A stretch of 28,243 nucleotides of DNA from Erysipelotrichia bacterium (GCA_009929095.1 SABF01000004.1:1-28243); one strand, 5' to 3'. Numbered from the stretch's first letter, positions 14,833-22,182 are shown. Program-made: numbers and translations. The notes: generated by a model not told the origin, from the sequence alone.

Positions 14833-15120
14833 ATGGCAATACATGAAGAAAGAGCTTATCCGTATTCCCGGGAAATGATGCTGAATGTTATTTACGATAC
14901 GTTGGAACGGCTGAATATCTTTCTGATCAGTGTCAACAGCGAACGTGGAATGGTGGGGTTTGAAACACAGCCGAACTCGGAAGGTATTCTGCGTGTGGAA
15001 TCCGTCTATCCGAATATGACATCTGCTGTCTGTCTGCAGATTGAAGACAGCGAAACGGAGTTTGCCAATGCACTGTTTGATGAAATCGATTCCATAATTG
15101 CCATATCAAAAATGTCCTGA
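14833..15120 (+). CDS. Small soluble protein of unknown function
   Basis: 95 residues with no signal peptide or membrane segment. The predicted pattern is helix-strand-strand-strand-helix: a first amphipathic helix (Met-Met-Leu-Asn-Val-Ile-Tyr-Asp-Thr-Leu-Glu), two strands around Gly-Met-Val-Gly-Phe-Glu-Thr, and a C-terminal helix (Phe-Asp-Glu-Ile-Asp-Ser-Ile-Ile). I do not recognise the family. It starts 11 bp after the upstream lipoprotein (GAGGCAG Shine-Dalgarno) and ends 13 bp before the next one, so it is part of the operon; as a cytosolic product among secreted ones it could be a regulatory or assembly factor, which is speculation. Confidence 0.75.
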   Translation: MAIHEERAYPYSREMMLNVIYDTLERLNIFLISVNSERGMVGFETQPNSEGILRVESVYPNMTSAVCLQIEDSETEFANALFDEIDSIIAISKMS

Positions 15121-15133
15121 GGAGGTGCTGCAT

Positions 15134-16090
15134 ATGACCAGAAGAACAGGTCCGATTGCTCTGGTACTGGCAATCCTGCTGGCAGGATGCGCAGTTTTGG
15201 CAGAATCAGACAGAAAGGAAACTGCCATGAGTACTGAAACGCCGGCTGTCAGTGAAACAATAGGAACTTCCTTTCTGGATTTTGTGAGAGAAGATTCGGG
15301 CAGAAAAATTGATCTTTCCAGTACTGCCTATCTGCTTGTGAGTGTGAATCACTGTGAATATGGCGAGCCAACTCAATGCATAGCAGATTCCGATATTATT
15401 CATCAGGCGATACAGGCTGTGACAGATATGCGCATGATCGGCATGAAGGATCATGTCAGCAGCACAGGCGACAGCTCCGGGGTGGGCTTCTATGACGAAA
15501 ATGATAAGCGTCTGGGATCCTTTACATTTCAGGATGGGCTGTATGTCGGAAAGCAGGCGAGATACTCTGTTTCCGGCACGGCAAAGCTCTGGGACATTGA
15601 AGGCATTATGGGTATTGATCAGTGGGATGCGTACTGGGAGCTTGAAGAAGAAAAAGAGAGCTCGTATGAGTATGACTATAAACTGCTCTATCCGGCCGAT
15701 ATCTTCAGTATAAGCGGCTATCACCAGAATAAACTGAACGGCATTGCAGTATCAGATATTCTTGCGGTTTCCGTCAGTCTGAAGTCTCAGGAAAAAGAAT
15801 TAGAGACAGCTGATCCTTCAGTTATTGAGGCGGTATATCATGCATTATCAAATATGCAGGCGGTCAGTCAGAAGATTACTGACAGCAGCAGCTCTGACTG
15901 GTATATCCGTATTGTCTATCAGAATCCAGGCGAAACATTCGCCAGCAGTACCTATCTGTCATTTCTTGGCAGGGTTCTGGTCGGTGATCTGGTGGGCAAA
16001 GATGACAGGGTATATGCCGTTACCGGCATGGATGAACTGCTGGACTGTGACATGGAAAACCTGAAATATCTGAAAGAAAAGCTGAAATAA
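15134..16090 (+). CDS. Lipoprotein with an internal duplication, function unknown
   Basis: A 318-residue lipoprotein. The ATG at 15134 is chosen for its strong GAGGAGGTG Shine-Dalgarno; the signal peptide ends at the lipobox Leu-Leu-Ala-Gly-Cys. Two halves look like copies of one alpha/beta domain (~55-165 and ~205-310). Each has a Val-Ser-Val strand, an acidic Ala/Asp-Ser/Pro turn followed by a helix (Ile-x-x-Ala-x-x-x-x-Leu/Val), a Met-x-x-Ser/Gly segment, a strand, and an ending Val-Gly-x ... Tyr-x-Val-Thr/Ser-Gly. They are linked by a Glu-rich stretch. The fold is unknown to me; DUF5301-like modules are a candidate. It is the last gene of the operon and is followed by a terminator. Confidence 0.8.
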   Translation: MTRRTGPIALVLAILLAGCAVLAESDRKETAMSTETPAVSETIGTSFLDFVREDSGRKIDLSSTAYLLVSVNHCEYGEPTQCIADSDIIHQAIQAVTDMRMIGMKDHVSSTGDSSGVGFYDENDKRLGSFTFQDGLYVGKQARYSVSGTAKLWDIEGIMGIDQWDAYWELEEEKESSYEYDYKLLYPADIFSISGYHQNKLNGIAVSDILAVSVSLKSQEKELETADPSVIEAVYHALSNMQAVSQKITDSSSSDWYIRIVYQNPGETFASSTYLSFLGRVLVGDLVGKDDRVYAVTGMDELLDCDMENLKYLKEKLK

Positions 16091-16095
16091 GATTC

Positions 16096-16153
16096 AAAGG
16101 CCCCGGGGGAAAATCAGACTGATCATTCGACAAATACTGTGTGGGCCTTTTTT
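16096..16153 (+). terminator. Terminator of the envelope operon
   Basis: AAAGGCCC (16096-16103) pairs with GGGCCTTT, followed by a T6 run. The loop is long (about 39 nt) and may fold further. It separates the envelope operon from rpmG. Confidence 0.75.
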
Positions 16154-16161
16154 CCTTGTCA

Positions 16162-16191
16162 TTGACGGCGTTTGACAGATTGTGATACAGT
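16162..16191 (+). promoter_or_regulatory. Possible promoter of rpmG-secE-nusG
   Basis: TTGACG (16162-16167) and TACAGT (16186-16191) with an 18-bp spacer. The rpmG-secE-nusG group needs its own promoter because a terminator precedes it; the -10 match is moderate. Confidence 0.45.
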
Positions 16192-16218
16192 ATTGGAGCA
16201 CTAAAAAGAGGTTTTTAT

Positions 16219-16371
16219 ATGCCGAAGAGCGACAAGGTAATTCTGACATGCACCGAGTGCCTGTCAAGAAATTACACAACAACCCGCAGCAAGTCTTCGA
16301 AGACACGCCTGGAGCTGTATAAATACTGTCCCAAATGCGGCAGAAAAACACTCCATAAAGAGACCAAGTAG
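16219..16371 (+). CDS. rpmG: 50S ribosomal protein L33
   Basis: A 50-residue basic protein of the large ribosomal subunit. It has two Cys pairs (Cys-Thr-Glu-Cys near residue 11 and Cys-Pro-Lys-Cys near residue 37), i.e. the zinc-binding C+ form, with the family's Arg-Asn-Tyr-Thr-Thr-x-x-x-Lys core and Leu-Glu-Leu-x-Lys-Tyr-Cys-Pro. The ATG at 16219 follows AAGAGG. secE starts 15 bp later and its Shine-Dalgarno overlaps the rpmG stop (TAGGAGG), so the two are translationally linked. The rpmG-secE-nusG order is typical of Bacillota. C- paralogs may exist elsewhere in the genome; they cannot be seen here. Confidence 0.95.
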   Translation: MPKSDKVILTCTECLSRNYTTTRSKSSKTRLELYKYCPKCGRKTLHKETK

Positions 16372-16386
16372 GAGGTCCAGTAAAAC

Positions 16387-16572
16387 ATGGATAAGACATT
16401 CAGCTGGAGCGGCATCAAGAAAGAAGCCAAGCGCGTTCGCTGGCCAAAGATGAAGGATACTTTCCAGAGTTCGAGTGAGGTTCTGGCTTTTACCGTGTTC
16501 TTTGCACTGTTCTTCGTGCTGTGTGATTTTGGCGTTCAGTTTCTGCTGAAGGCACTTGGAATAGGAGCTTAA
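16387..16572 (+). CDS. secE: Preprotein translocase subunit SecE
   Basis: A short SecE (61 aa) with one membrane helix, the usual form in Gram-positives. The N-terminal amphipathic region ends with Lys-Arg-Val-Arg-Trp-Pro (the conserved Trp-Pro motif), followed by the membrane helix (Val-Leu-Ala-Phe-Thr-Val-Phe-Phe-Ala-Leu-Phe-Phe-Val). SecE clamps SecY in the plasma-membrane translocon. It is placed between rpmG and nusG, with GGAGG upstream, and nusG starts 5 bp after its stop. Confidence 0.95.
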   Translation: MDKTFSWSGIKKEAKRVRWPKMKDTFQSSSEVLAFTVFFALFFVLCDFGVQFLLKALGIGA

Positions 16573-16577
16573 GATCA

Positions 16578-17174
16578 ATGGCAAATGAAATGAATCTGAC
16601 ACAGGAAGAACTCGAGAGCGTAACAGATGACAAGAATATCAAGCGCTGGTACGTCGTCAATACATATTCCGGTCACGAAAACAAAGTCAAGGAAAATCTG
16701 GAGAAGCGCGTTGAGTCCATGGGAATCAGCGACTGCCTGTTCCGGATTGTAGTTGCGGAAGAACCCGAGATTGAAATCAAGAACGGCAAGCAGGTTGAGA
16801 AGATGCACAACATGTTTCCGGGCTATGTCTTCGTGGAAATGAAGATGACAGATGAAGCCTGGTATGTTGTACGCAATACTCCGGGCGTCACCGGATTTAT
16901 CGGATCATCCGGCGGCGGAGCCAAGCCATTCCCGGTATCCCCGGATGAAATGGAAAGCATTCTGCGCCGTATGGGCCAGAGTGACAAGAAGGTTGTCGTA
17001 GACTTCAAGATCGGCGATACTGTACGTATTCTGACCGGTCCGTTCGGCGGCATGGAAGGACAGATCTCCACCATGAACGATCAGACACAGATTGCCAATA
17101 TCCTGATCAATCTGTTTGGTCGTGAGACACCTACCGATATTAACTATAACGATCTTCAGAAAGTGTCTGACTGA
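16578..17174 (+). CDS. nusG: Transcription termination/antitermination factor NusG
   Basis: A 198-aa NusG. The NGN domain begins around residue 23 (Lys-Arg-Trp-Tyr-Val-Val-Asn-Thr-Tyr-Ser-Gly-His-Glu) and contains Met-Phe-Pro-Gly-Tyr-Val-Phe-Val and Val-Arg-Asn-Thr-Pro-Gly-Val-Thr-Gly-Phe; the KOW domain is at the C-terminus (Ile-Gly-Asp-Thr-Val-Arg-Ile-Leu-Thr-Gly-Pro-Phe-x-Gly-Met-Glu-Gly). It binds RNA polymerase and modulates pausing and termination. An acidic N-terminal extension of ~20 aa is a mild oddity. A terminator follows at 17186, so unlike in many bacteria rplK-rplA are not downstream. Confidence 0.97.
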   Translation: MANEMNLTQEELESVTDDKNIKRWYVVNTYSGHENKVKENLEKRVESMGISDCLFRIVVAEEPEIEIKNGKQVEKMHNMFPGYVFVEMKMTDEAWYVVRNTPGVTGFIGSSGGGAKPFPVSPDEMESILRRMGQSDKKVVVDFKIGDTVRILTGPFGGMEGQISTMNDQTQIANILINLFGRETPTDINYNDLQKVSD

Positions 17175-17185
17175 TCACAAAAACA

Positions 17186-17216
17186 AAGCCCTGCATTCAA
17201 GTGCAGAGCTTTTTTA
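17186..17216. terminator. Terminator after nusG, shared with the MerR gene
   Basis: AAGC(C)CTGCA pairs with TGCAG(A)GCTT around a TTCAAG loop, followed by T6. On the minus strand it gives CTTTGTTTTT, so it can also end the convergent MerR gene. Confidence 0.85.
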
Positions 17217-17227
17217 ACAGACTCGAT

Positions 17228-18052
17228 TTATCTGGCTCCTTGATCCACAGTGTCATTTTCTTCGATGCATGCCCGAATGCGAAAGCAGTAAACAGGCACT
17301 TCAGCGTCCATATGAATGCGGATCAGATATCCGGTTGTTCCGCTGACAAATGGCTTGTGCAATTTCTTTGCATAATCCATCATCGGCTTCAGCTGCAGAA
17401 CGTTGATCTTTTTCAGATCTTTCAGCATGACTACTTCGGAAAGACAGATGCCATTCGGGACCTTTCTTGCATGAGAGGGAATTGGAATCTGATTCTGATT
17501 CAGGATGTACCGATAAGTTCCGACCCCCACTTCCAGGGATATGATGCGGTCAGTGCAGTCTCCGTTCAGGACTTCTTTGGAGATGAACAGGGTCGGCGTA
17601 CTCATTCGATAAAGACTTGTTCTGGCTTTCATGGATAGAGCTTTTCGATTCTGCAGCAGATCATAGAAATCAAACTTGTCATCGATCGACTGAAATTTCA
17701 ATACATTGGATTCTCCAGTGGAAAAGCTCTCCTTAATGTGTCTTCGCTCAAACTCCAGAAAACGAAGCTGTTCCTGCAGATCGGCAATTTCTCCTTCAAT
17801 ATTTCGGGTTTCCCGATCAAGAGCAGACAGCTGCTGCTCCGTACTGCCGGTGTTGATAATGCATTCAATATCAGATGCAGAAAGAGAGATGGATCTCATC
17901 TTTCGTACATACAGAAGAGATACATAATCTTCAGATCCATAGTCATAATAGCCGTTTTCCAGCCTGGTCGGATGAAGCAGGCCTTTAACGCGCCATGAAC
18001 GGATAGTTTCGGCATTAATGCCGGTCAGCTGTGAAAGTTCATTGATTTTCAT
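17228..18052 (-). CDS. MerR-family transcriptional regulator with a large C-terminal ligand domain
   Basis: A 274-aa DNA-binding protein. Residues 1-70 are a MerR winged helix (Asn-Glu-Leu-Ser-Gln-Leu-Thr-Gly-Ile-Asn-Ala-Glu-Thr-Ile-Arg-x-Trp, then Tyr-Asp-Tyr near 37-39 and Tyr-Val-Arg-Lys-Met-Arg), residues ~75-125 are the dimerising coiled coil, and ~135-265 form a two-lobed region that could be a GyrI-like ligand-binding domain (strands with Arg-Ile-Ile-Ser-Leu-Glu and Ile-Arg-Ile-His-Met-Asp-Ala-Glu). The start has AGGAGAT upstream. It is divergent from the flavin reductase and the spacer holds a MerR-type operator, so it probably senses a substrate or redox ligand and controls that gene and itself; ligand unknown. 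Confidence 0.88.
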   Translation of the reverse strand: MKINELSQLTGINAETIRSWRVKGLLHPTRLENGYYDYGSEDYVSLLYVRKMRSISLSASDIECIINTGSTEQQLSALDRETRNIEGEIADLQEQLRFLEFERRHIKESFSTGESNVLKFQSIDDKFDFYDLLQNRKALSMKARTSLYRMSTPTLFISKEVLNGDCTDRIISLEVGVGTYRYILNQNQIPIPSHARKVPNGICLSEVVMLKDLKKINVLQLKPMMDYAKKLHKPFVSGTTGYLIRIHMDAEVPVYCFRIRACIEENDTVDQGAR

Positions 18053-18071
18053 GGATCTCCTCTGAATGCGC

Positions 18072-18102
18072 TTGACCCTGTAAACAATACAGGGTTTATA
18101 AA
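18072..18102 (+). promoter_or_regulatory. MerR-type promoter and dyad operator of the flavin reductase
   Basis: -35 TTGACC (18072-18077) and -10 TATAAA (18097-18102) are 19 bp apart. Between them lies a perfect inverted repeat, ACCCTGT (18075-18081) and ACAGGGT (18089-18095), with a 7-bp centre. An over-long 19-bp spacer with a dyad inside is the hallmark of promoters that MerR proteins activate by untwisting DNA. Its place between the divergent MerR and reductase genes makes the link strong, though experimentally untested. Confidence 0.85.
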
Positions 18103-18105
18103 TAT

Positions 18106-18134
18106 AGTATATCTGTTTGTGAATGACAGCACAA
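18106..18134 (-). promoter_or_regulatory. Promoter of the MerR gene (minus strand)
   Basis: On the minus strand TTGTGC (18134-18129) and TATACT (18111-18106) are 17 bp apart. The dyad operator lies just downstream of its start point, so binding would repress the regulator (autoregulation). Confidence 0.55.
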
Positions 18135-18153
18135 ATTGATTTGGGAGGAAAGA

Positions 18154-20700
18154 ATGAAGAAGACAGTAAAAGGTATTTTATCTGCCCTCATGGCCCTCAG
18201 TATGGTTGGATGTTCTGCATCCACTGCAGCCGGCGGAAAGTTCAAAGCCGGCAAATACACGGGAACCGGAAAGGGAAACAATGGAGACATCACTGTAGAA
18301 GTGACACTTTCCAGCGATGCAATCACTGACATTAAGGTTACAGATCAGAAGGAGACAGCAGGCATCTCAGATGATGCGATTGCCAATATCCCTCAGGAGA
18401 TCATTGATGCACAGTCTGTGAATGTAGACACCATCAGCGGTGCTACACATTCATCAGAGGGCATCATCGAGGCAGTTACCAAAGCGCTTGAATCAGCAGG
18501 CGTTGATGTGAGCACACTGGGAAATGCCACAGCATCTGAACACAAGAATGTACCGGTTGCTTATACCGCAGGAACCTATACCGGAACCGGTTCCGGTTAT
18601 AATGGCGATGTTGTTCTGGATGTAACATTCAGCGAGGACGGCATTACTGATATTACAGTTAATTCATCCAAGGAGACAGAACATGTCGGTACTGTCGCAT
18701 ATGACTATCTGTTTGATGACATCAAGAATGCCAATGGAACAGGTGTTGACAGTATTTCTGGCGCAACTTTCACCAGCAATGGCGTCAAGAAAGCAGTCAA
18801 TGATGCGGCTGAACAGGCCAAGGCATCTGATCTTGACGGTTTCAAGAACAATACAGTGACACTGACTGCATCTGATCCAATTGAAGACAGCTGGGATGTT
18901 GTCATCGTTGGTGCCGGCGGAGCTGGCATCGCAGCAGCAGCTCAGGCTGCTCAGGACGGAAACACAGTACTGGTCATTGAGAAGAACGCTGAAATCGGCG
19001 GAAATACACTGGTGTCCGGCGGTCAGTATCAGAGCGTTATGCCGTATCTGGTATGGGATTCCACAGATCCGGATGCGACAACAGGTGTTGGCTACGATGG
19101 CAATACTTATAACAAGGTTACGTCCGTGCAGGGATGCATTGACGAACTGAAGACCATTCTGAACTGGTCTGAAGACGAATTCGATTCTGACTACTACAAG
19201 ACACATGATTTTGTGGCAGGTGATATTGAAGAACTTTCCAAGCATGGTGTTGTAGCGGAGTATCTCCCGACACTGCAGGCACTGAAGAAAGAAATCAAGG
19301 CATATCTTGACTGGGCTGAGCCAAAGCTGAAGGCCGGCACACCGGAAAGTGAGATCACTCTGTTTTCCACAGTCAATCTGCACATTTTCCAGACATACTA
19401 TGGCGGACTTCGTCCGAATGCAGATATGACAAAATGGGAATATGGAAGTTATGATCTGGTCAGCCAGTTCATCAAAGATGGTCAGGATCTGAAGCCATGG
19501 CTGGAAGCACAGGGATCTACTTTTGTGGAAGATACCCAGCCGACATTGATCGGTGCACTCTGGTACAGAGAGAATCAGTTCATCGGCGCAAATGTAGATA
19601 CTGATGGCGATGGAAAGACGGAAGAGTATAAAGGCAGATGGGGCACTTACTTTGTCGCTCCGCGTCAGACAATGCTTAACGCAGACGATCATAATCAGAT
19701 CATGCTGAGAACAACAGCAGACAGCCTGATTACAGATGGCGATGGCAAGGTAACAGGAGTCAAAGCCACAAAGTATGACGGCACTCAGGTAACTGCCAAG
19801 GCTAATAAGGGTGTCATCATTGCGACTGGCGGCTATGCTGCAAATCTCCAGGAAGTCGTAGATACCAATGAATACTGGTCTTCTGACTATCTGTCCACCA
19901 GCACCAAGACAACCAACCGTTCCTCTCTGCAGGGTGACGGTATCGTCATGGGTGAAGATGCAGGAGCCTCTGTCACCGGCATGGGCTGGACACAGATGAT
20001 GCCGATCAGCTGGATTGATGACGGAAACCTCGCATTCGGCGGCGGTGACTATGCAGTCTATATCAATCCGACAACCGGCAAGCGTTTTGTCAACGAGACT
20101 TCAGAACGTGACGTTCTGTCATTGGCAGAATTCAAGAACGGCATTGATGTTGATGGTGTCAAGGGCGTATTCCTTGAAATTGCCAATGCGGAAGCACCGA
20201 TCCCTGGACCGTATCTGTACAAGGATGAAGATGTTAAAATGAGACAGTATGTTCGCACAGTAGATGAACTCGCAGATCTGTTTACCGAGATGGGCATGCC
20301 TACTGATGCGGCAACAGTGAAAGAAACAATTGAAAACTATGACAAGGCAATCATGGCTGGCGAACAGCCGGCTGATGTAGCTAAGTCTACAGCCAGCAGA
20401 CTGATCGGCAGTGCCGAACAGAATGCAGATGGTTCTTATAATCCAGATACCTATACCCTGGATGGTGTGAAGCTGCGTGTCCGTGTCATGGCACCTTCAA
20501 CACATCATACAATGGGCGGCCTGACAGTTGATACTGCACGCCACTGCATCGACAGCAAGGGAAATCAGATCAAGGGTCTCTATGCTGCAGGTGAAGTAAC
20601 TGGCGGCATTCACGGCGGCAACCGTCTTGGCGGCAATGCCATTGTTGAGATATTTGTCTCTGGCCGTACTGCAGCTAAAGCGATCAACGCAGATAACTGA
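18154..20700 (+). CDS. FMN/FAD flavoprotein reductase lipoprotein (fumarate/urocanate-reductase type)
   Basis: An 848-aa extracytosolic lipoprotein (lipobox Ser-Met-Val-Gly-Cys at Cys20). Two FMN-binding domains (~30-120, ~130-220) each carry the flavinylation motif: Asp-Thr-Ile-Ser-Gly-Ala-Thr (Thr98) and Asp-Ser-Ile-Ser-Gly-Ala-Thr (Thr205), which ApbE-type transferases modify with FMN. The FAD_binding_2 domain starts at 248 (Gly-x-Gly-x-x-Gly at 253-258); substrate-site signs are His-His-Thr-Met-Gly-Gly at 784-789 and Gly-Gly-Ile-His-Gly-Gly-Asn-Arg-Leu-Gly-Gly-Asn-Ala at 817-829. The family reduces C=C double bonds such as fumarate, urocanate or related unsaturated acids, taking electrons through the FMNs. 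ATG 18154 follows GGGAGG. It is monocistronic and probably MerR-regulated. Substrate not determinable by eye; a duplicated FMN domain is uncommon. Confidence 0.9.
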   Translation: MKKTVKGILSALMALSMVGCSASTAAGGKFKAGKYTGTGKGNNGDITVEVTLSSDAITDIKVTDQKETAGISDDAIANIPQEIIDAQSVNVDTISGATHSSEGIIEAVTKALESAGVDVSTLGNATASEHKNVPVAYTAGTYTGTGSGYNGDVVLDVTFSEDGITDITVNSSKETEHVGTVAYDYLFDDIKNANGTGVDSISGATFTSNGVKKAVNDAAEQAKASDLDGFKNNTVTLTASDPIEDSWDVVIVGAGGAGIAAAAQAAQDGNTVLVIEKNAEIGGNTLVSGGQYQSVMPYLVWDSTDPDATTGVGYDGNTYNKVTSVQGCIDELKTILNWSEDEFDSDYYKTHDFVAGDIEELSKHGVVAEYLPTLQALKKEIKAYLDWAEPKLKAGTPESEITLFSTVNLHIFQTYYGGLRPNADMTKWEYGSYDLVSQFIKDGQDLKPWLEAQGSTFVEDTQPTLIGALWYRENQFIGANVDTDGDGKTEEYKGRWGTYFVAPRQTMLNADDHNQIMLRTTADSLITDGDGKVTGVKATKYDGTQVTAKANKGVIIATGGYAANLQEVVDTNEYWSSDYLSTSTKTTNRSSLQGDGIVMGEDAGASVTGMGWTQMMPISWIDDGNLAFGGGDYAVYINPTTGKRFVNETSERDVLSLAEFKNGIDVDGVKGVFLEIANAEAPIPGPYLYKDEDVKMRQYVRTVDELADLFTEMGMPTDAATVKETIENYDKAIMAGEQPADVAKSTASRLIGSAEQNADGSYNPDTYTLDGVKLRVRVMAPSTHHTMGGLTVDTARHCIDSKGNQIKGLYAAGEVTGGIHGGNRLGGNAIVEIFVSGRTAAKAINADN

Positions 20701-20711
20701 GTCTGTTCAGT

Positions 20712-20764
20712 AAAAAAGCCCGCCTGTACTGGGAGTGTCATATTCCGGTACGGGAGGGCTTTTT
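20712..20764. terminator. Terminator after the flavin reductase
   Basis: AAAAAGCCC(G)CC-TGTAC pairs with GGTACGG-GAGGGCTTTTT, with T runs on both strands. Confidence 0.85.
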
Positions 20765-20791
20765 ATCTGAATATCTTTGTTAAGATAAGAA

Positions 20792-20800
20792 TGATATAAT
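20792..20800 (+). promoter_or_regulatory. Extended -10 promoter of ktrBA
   Basis: A perfect TATAAT (20795-20800) preceded by TGA, an extended -10 (TGnTATAAT). No good -35 is visible at 16-18 bp. Confidence 0.65.
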
Positions 20801-20826
20801 CGTCTCATTGCGAAGGGAAGATAGAA

Positions 20827-22164
20827 ATGCGGATTACACGGTTTTTCTTGAAACAAAGATATTCCTCATTCAGGATTATCCTGATGGGGTTCTTGGGACT
20901 GATTCTTGCTGGAACACTATGCTTGATGACACCAATGGCCTCCAATGCACATATATGGACTTCATTCATTGATGCGCTGTTCACTTCTACTTCGGCTGTC
21001 TGCGTGACAGGACTGGTGGTACGTGATACCGGAACCTATTGGTCAATGTTCGGACAGACGATCATTCTGCTGCTGATTCAGATCGGAGGCGTCGGAGTTG
21101 TAACTGCGGCAGTGTCCATTGCCCTGTATTCCGGACGCAAGATAGGCCTGATGCAGAGAAGCATTATGCAGGATGCGATTGCGGCACCGCAGGTTGGCGG
21201 TATTGTCCGGATGACCGGATTTATCATCAAAGCCACCGTGGCAATTGAACTGCTTGGTGCGGCGATTATGGCACCTACATTTATACGCGATTTCGGATTC
21301 TGGCGCGGTGTCTGGTTTGCCGTGTTTCATTCTATTTCAGCTTTCTGCAATGCCGGCTTTGATCTGCTGGGAGTCCGAGAACAGTATTCCTCGCTGACCA
21401 GTTATGCTTCAAGCCCGGCAATTAATCTGACCATTATGTCTCTGATTGTTATTGGCGGTATCGGTTTTCTGACATGGGAAGATATTCATAAGTTTGGCCT
21501 GCGGATTCGCAAGTACAGACTGCAGTCGAAGATCATTCTTACGATTACGGCAATTCTGATTGTTGTTCCGACAGTTTACTTCTATTTTGCGGAATTTACA
21601 GCCGGTGCTCGCGGCACAAGATTTCTGGAATCAATGTTCATGGCAGTTACACCGAGAACGGCAGGCTTTAATACGGTAGATCTGACCAAGATCAGTGAAG
21701 CAGGACAGTTTCTGACAATTCTGCTGATGCTGATAGGCGGTGCACCTGGTTCTACTGCAGGCGGAATGAAGGTCACCACAATCTCAACATTGTTTCTCTC
21801 TATGCGCTCAAGCATGCTTCAAAAAAGATATGCAACGTGCTATGGAAGACGCCTGGAAATGGATATTGTTCACGCGGCGGCGACAGTGTTCTTCCTGTAT
21901 CTGTCATTGTTCTTCATCGGTTCAGTTGCAATTTCAAGAATCGAAGGTCTTCCGATGATGGCCTGTCTGTTTGAAACAGCTTCTGCTCTGAATACGGTTG
22001 GTCTTACACTTGGTATTACAACAAAGCTTCATACTGCATCAAGAATTATTCTGATATGCTATATGTACATCGGCCGGGTTGGCGGAATGACGCTGGCATT
22101 TGCCGCTCTGAAGAGCAGCTATGTGGCATCCAAGATGCCGGCAGAAAAGATCATGATTGGTTAA
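20827..22164 (+). CDS. ktrB: Potassium uptake channel subunit KtrB/TrkH
   Basis: A 445-aa integral membrane protein of the SKT family with four membrane-pore-membrane repeats. Pore loops with the selectivity glycine are visible: Thr-Ser-Ala-Val-Cys-Val-Thr-Gly-Leu, Ser-Ala-Phe-Cys-Asn-Ala-Gly-Phe, Thr-Pro-Arg-Thr-Ala-Gly-Phe-Asn-Thr and Thr-Ala-Ser-Ala-Leu-Asn-Thr-Val-Gly-Leu. The gating loop motif Gly-Gly-Ala-Pro-Gly-Ser-Thr-Ala-Gly-Gly-Met-Lys is intact. It imports K+ (Na+-dependent in the Ktr type) with its cytosolic RCK partner KtrA, encoded 18 bp downstream. Length fits KtrB rather than the longer TrkH. GAAGGGAAG precedes the start. Confidence 0.95.
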   Translation: MRITRFFLKQRYSSFRIILMGFLGLILAGTLCLMTPMASNAHIWTSFIDALFTSTSAVCVTGLVVRDTGTYWSMFGQTIILLLIQIGGVGVVTAAVSIALYSGRKIGLMQRSIMQDAIAAPQVGGIVRMTGFIIKATVAIELLGAAIMAPTFIRDFGFWRGVWFAVFHSISAFCNAGFDLLGVREQYSSLTSYASSPAINLTIMSLIVIGGIGFLTWEDIHKFGLRIRKYRLQSKIILTITAILIVVPTVYFYFAEFTAGARGTRFLESMFMAVTPRTAGFNTVDLTKISEAGQFLTILLMLIGGAPGSTAGGMKVTTISTLFLSMRSSMLQKRYATCYGRRLEMDIVHAAATVFFLYLSLFFIGSVAISRIEGLPMMACLFETASALNTVGLTLGITTKLHTASRIILICYMYIGRVGGMTLAFAALKSSYVASKMPAEKIMIG

Positions 22165-22182
22165 GGAGAAAGAAGAAAGACA

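Noticed and set aside
18664..19692. A 342-codon minus-strand open frame inside the flavin reductase gene.
   Set aside because: The plus-strand gene is clearly real with motifs across this region; the antisense product is low-complexity and Cys-rich, typical of a shadow.
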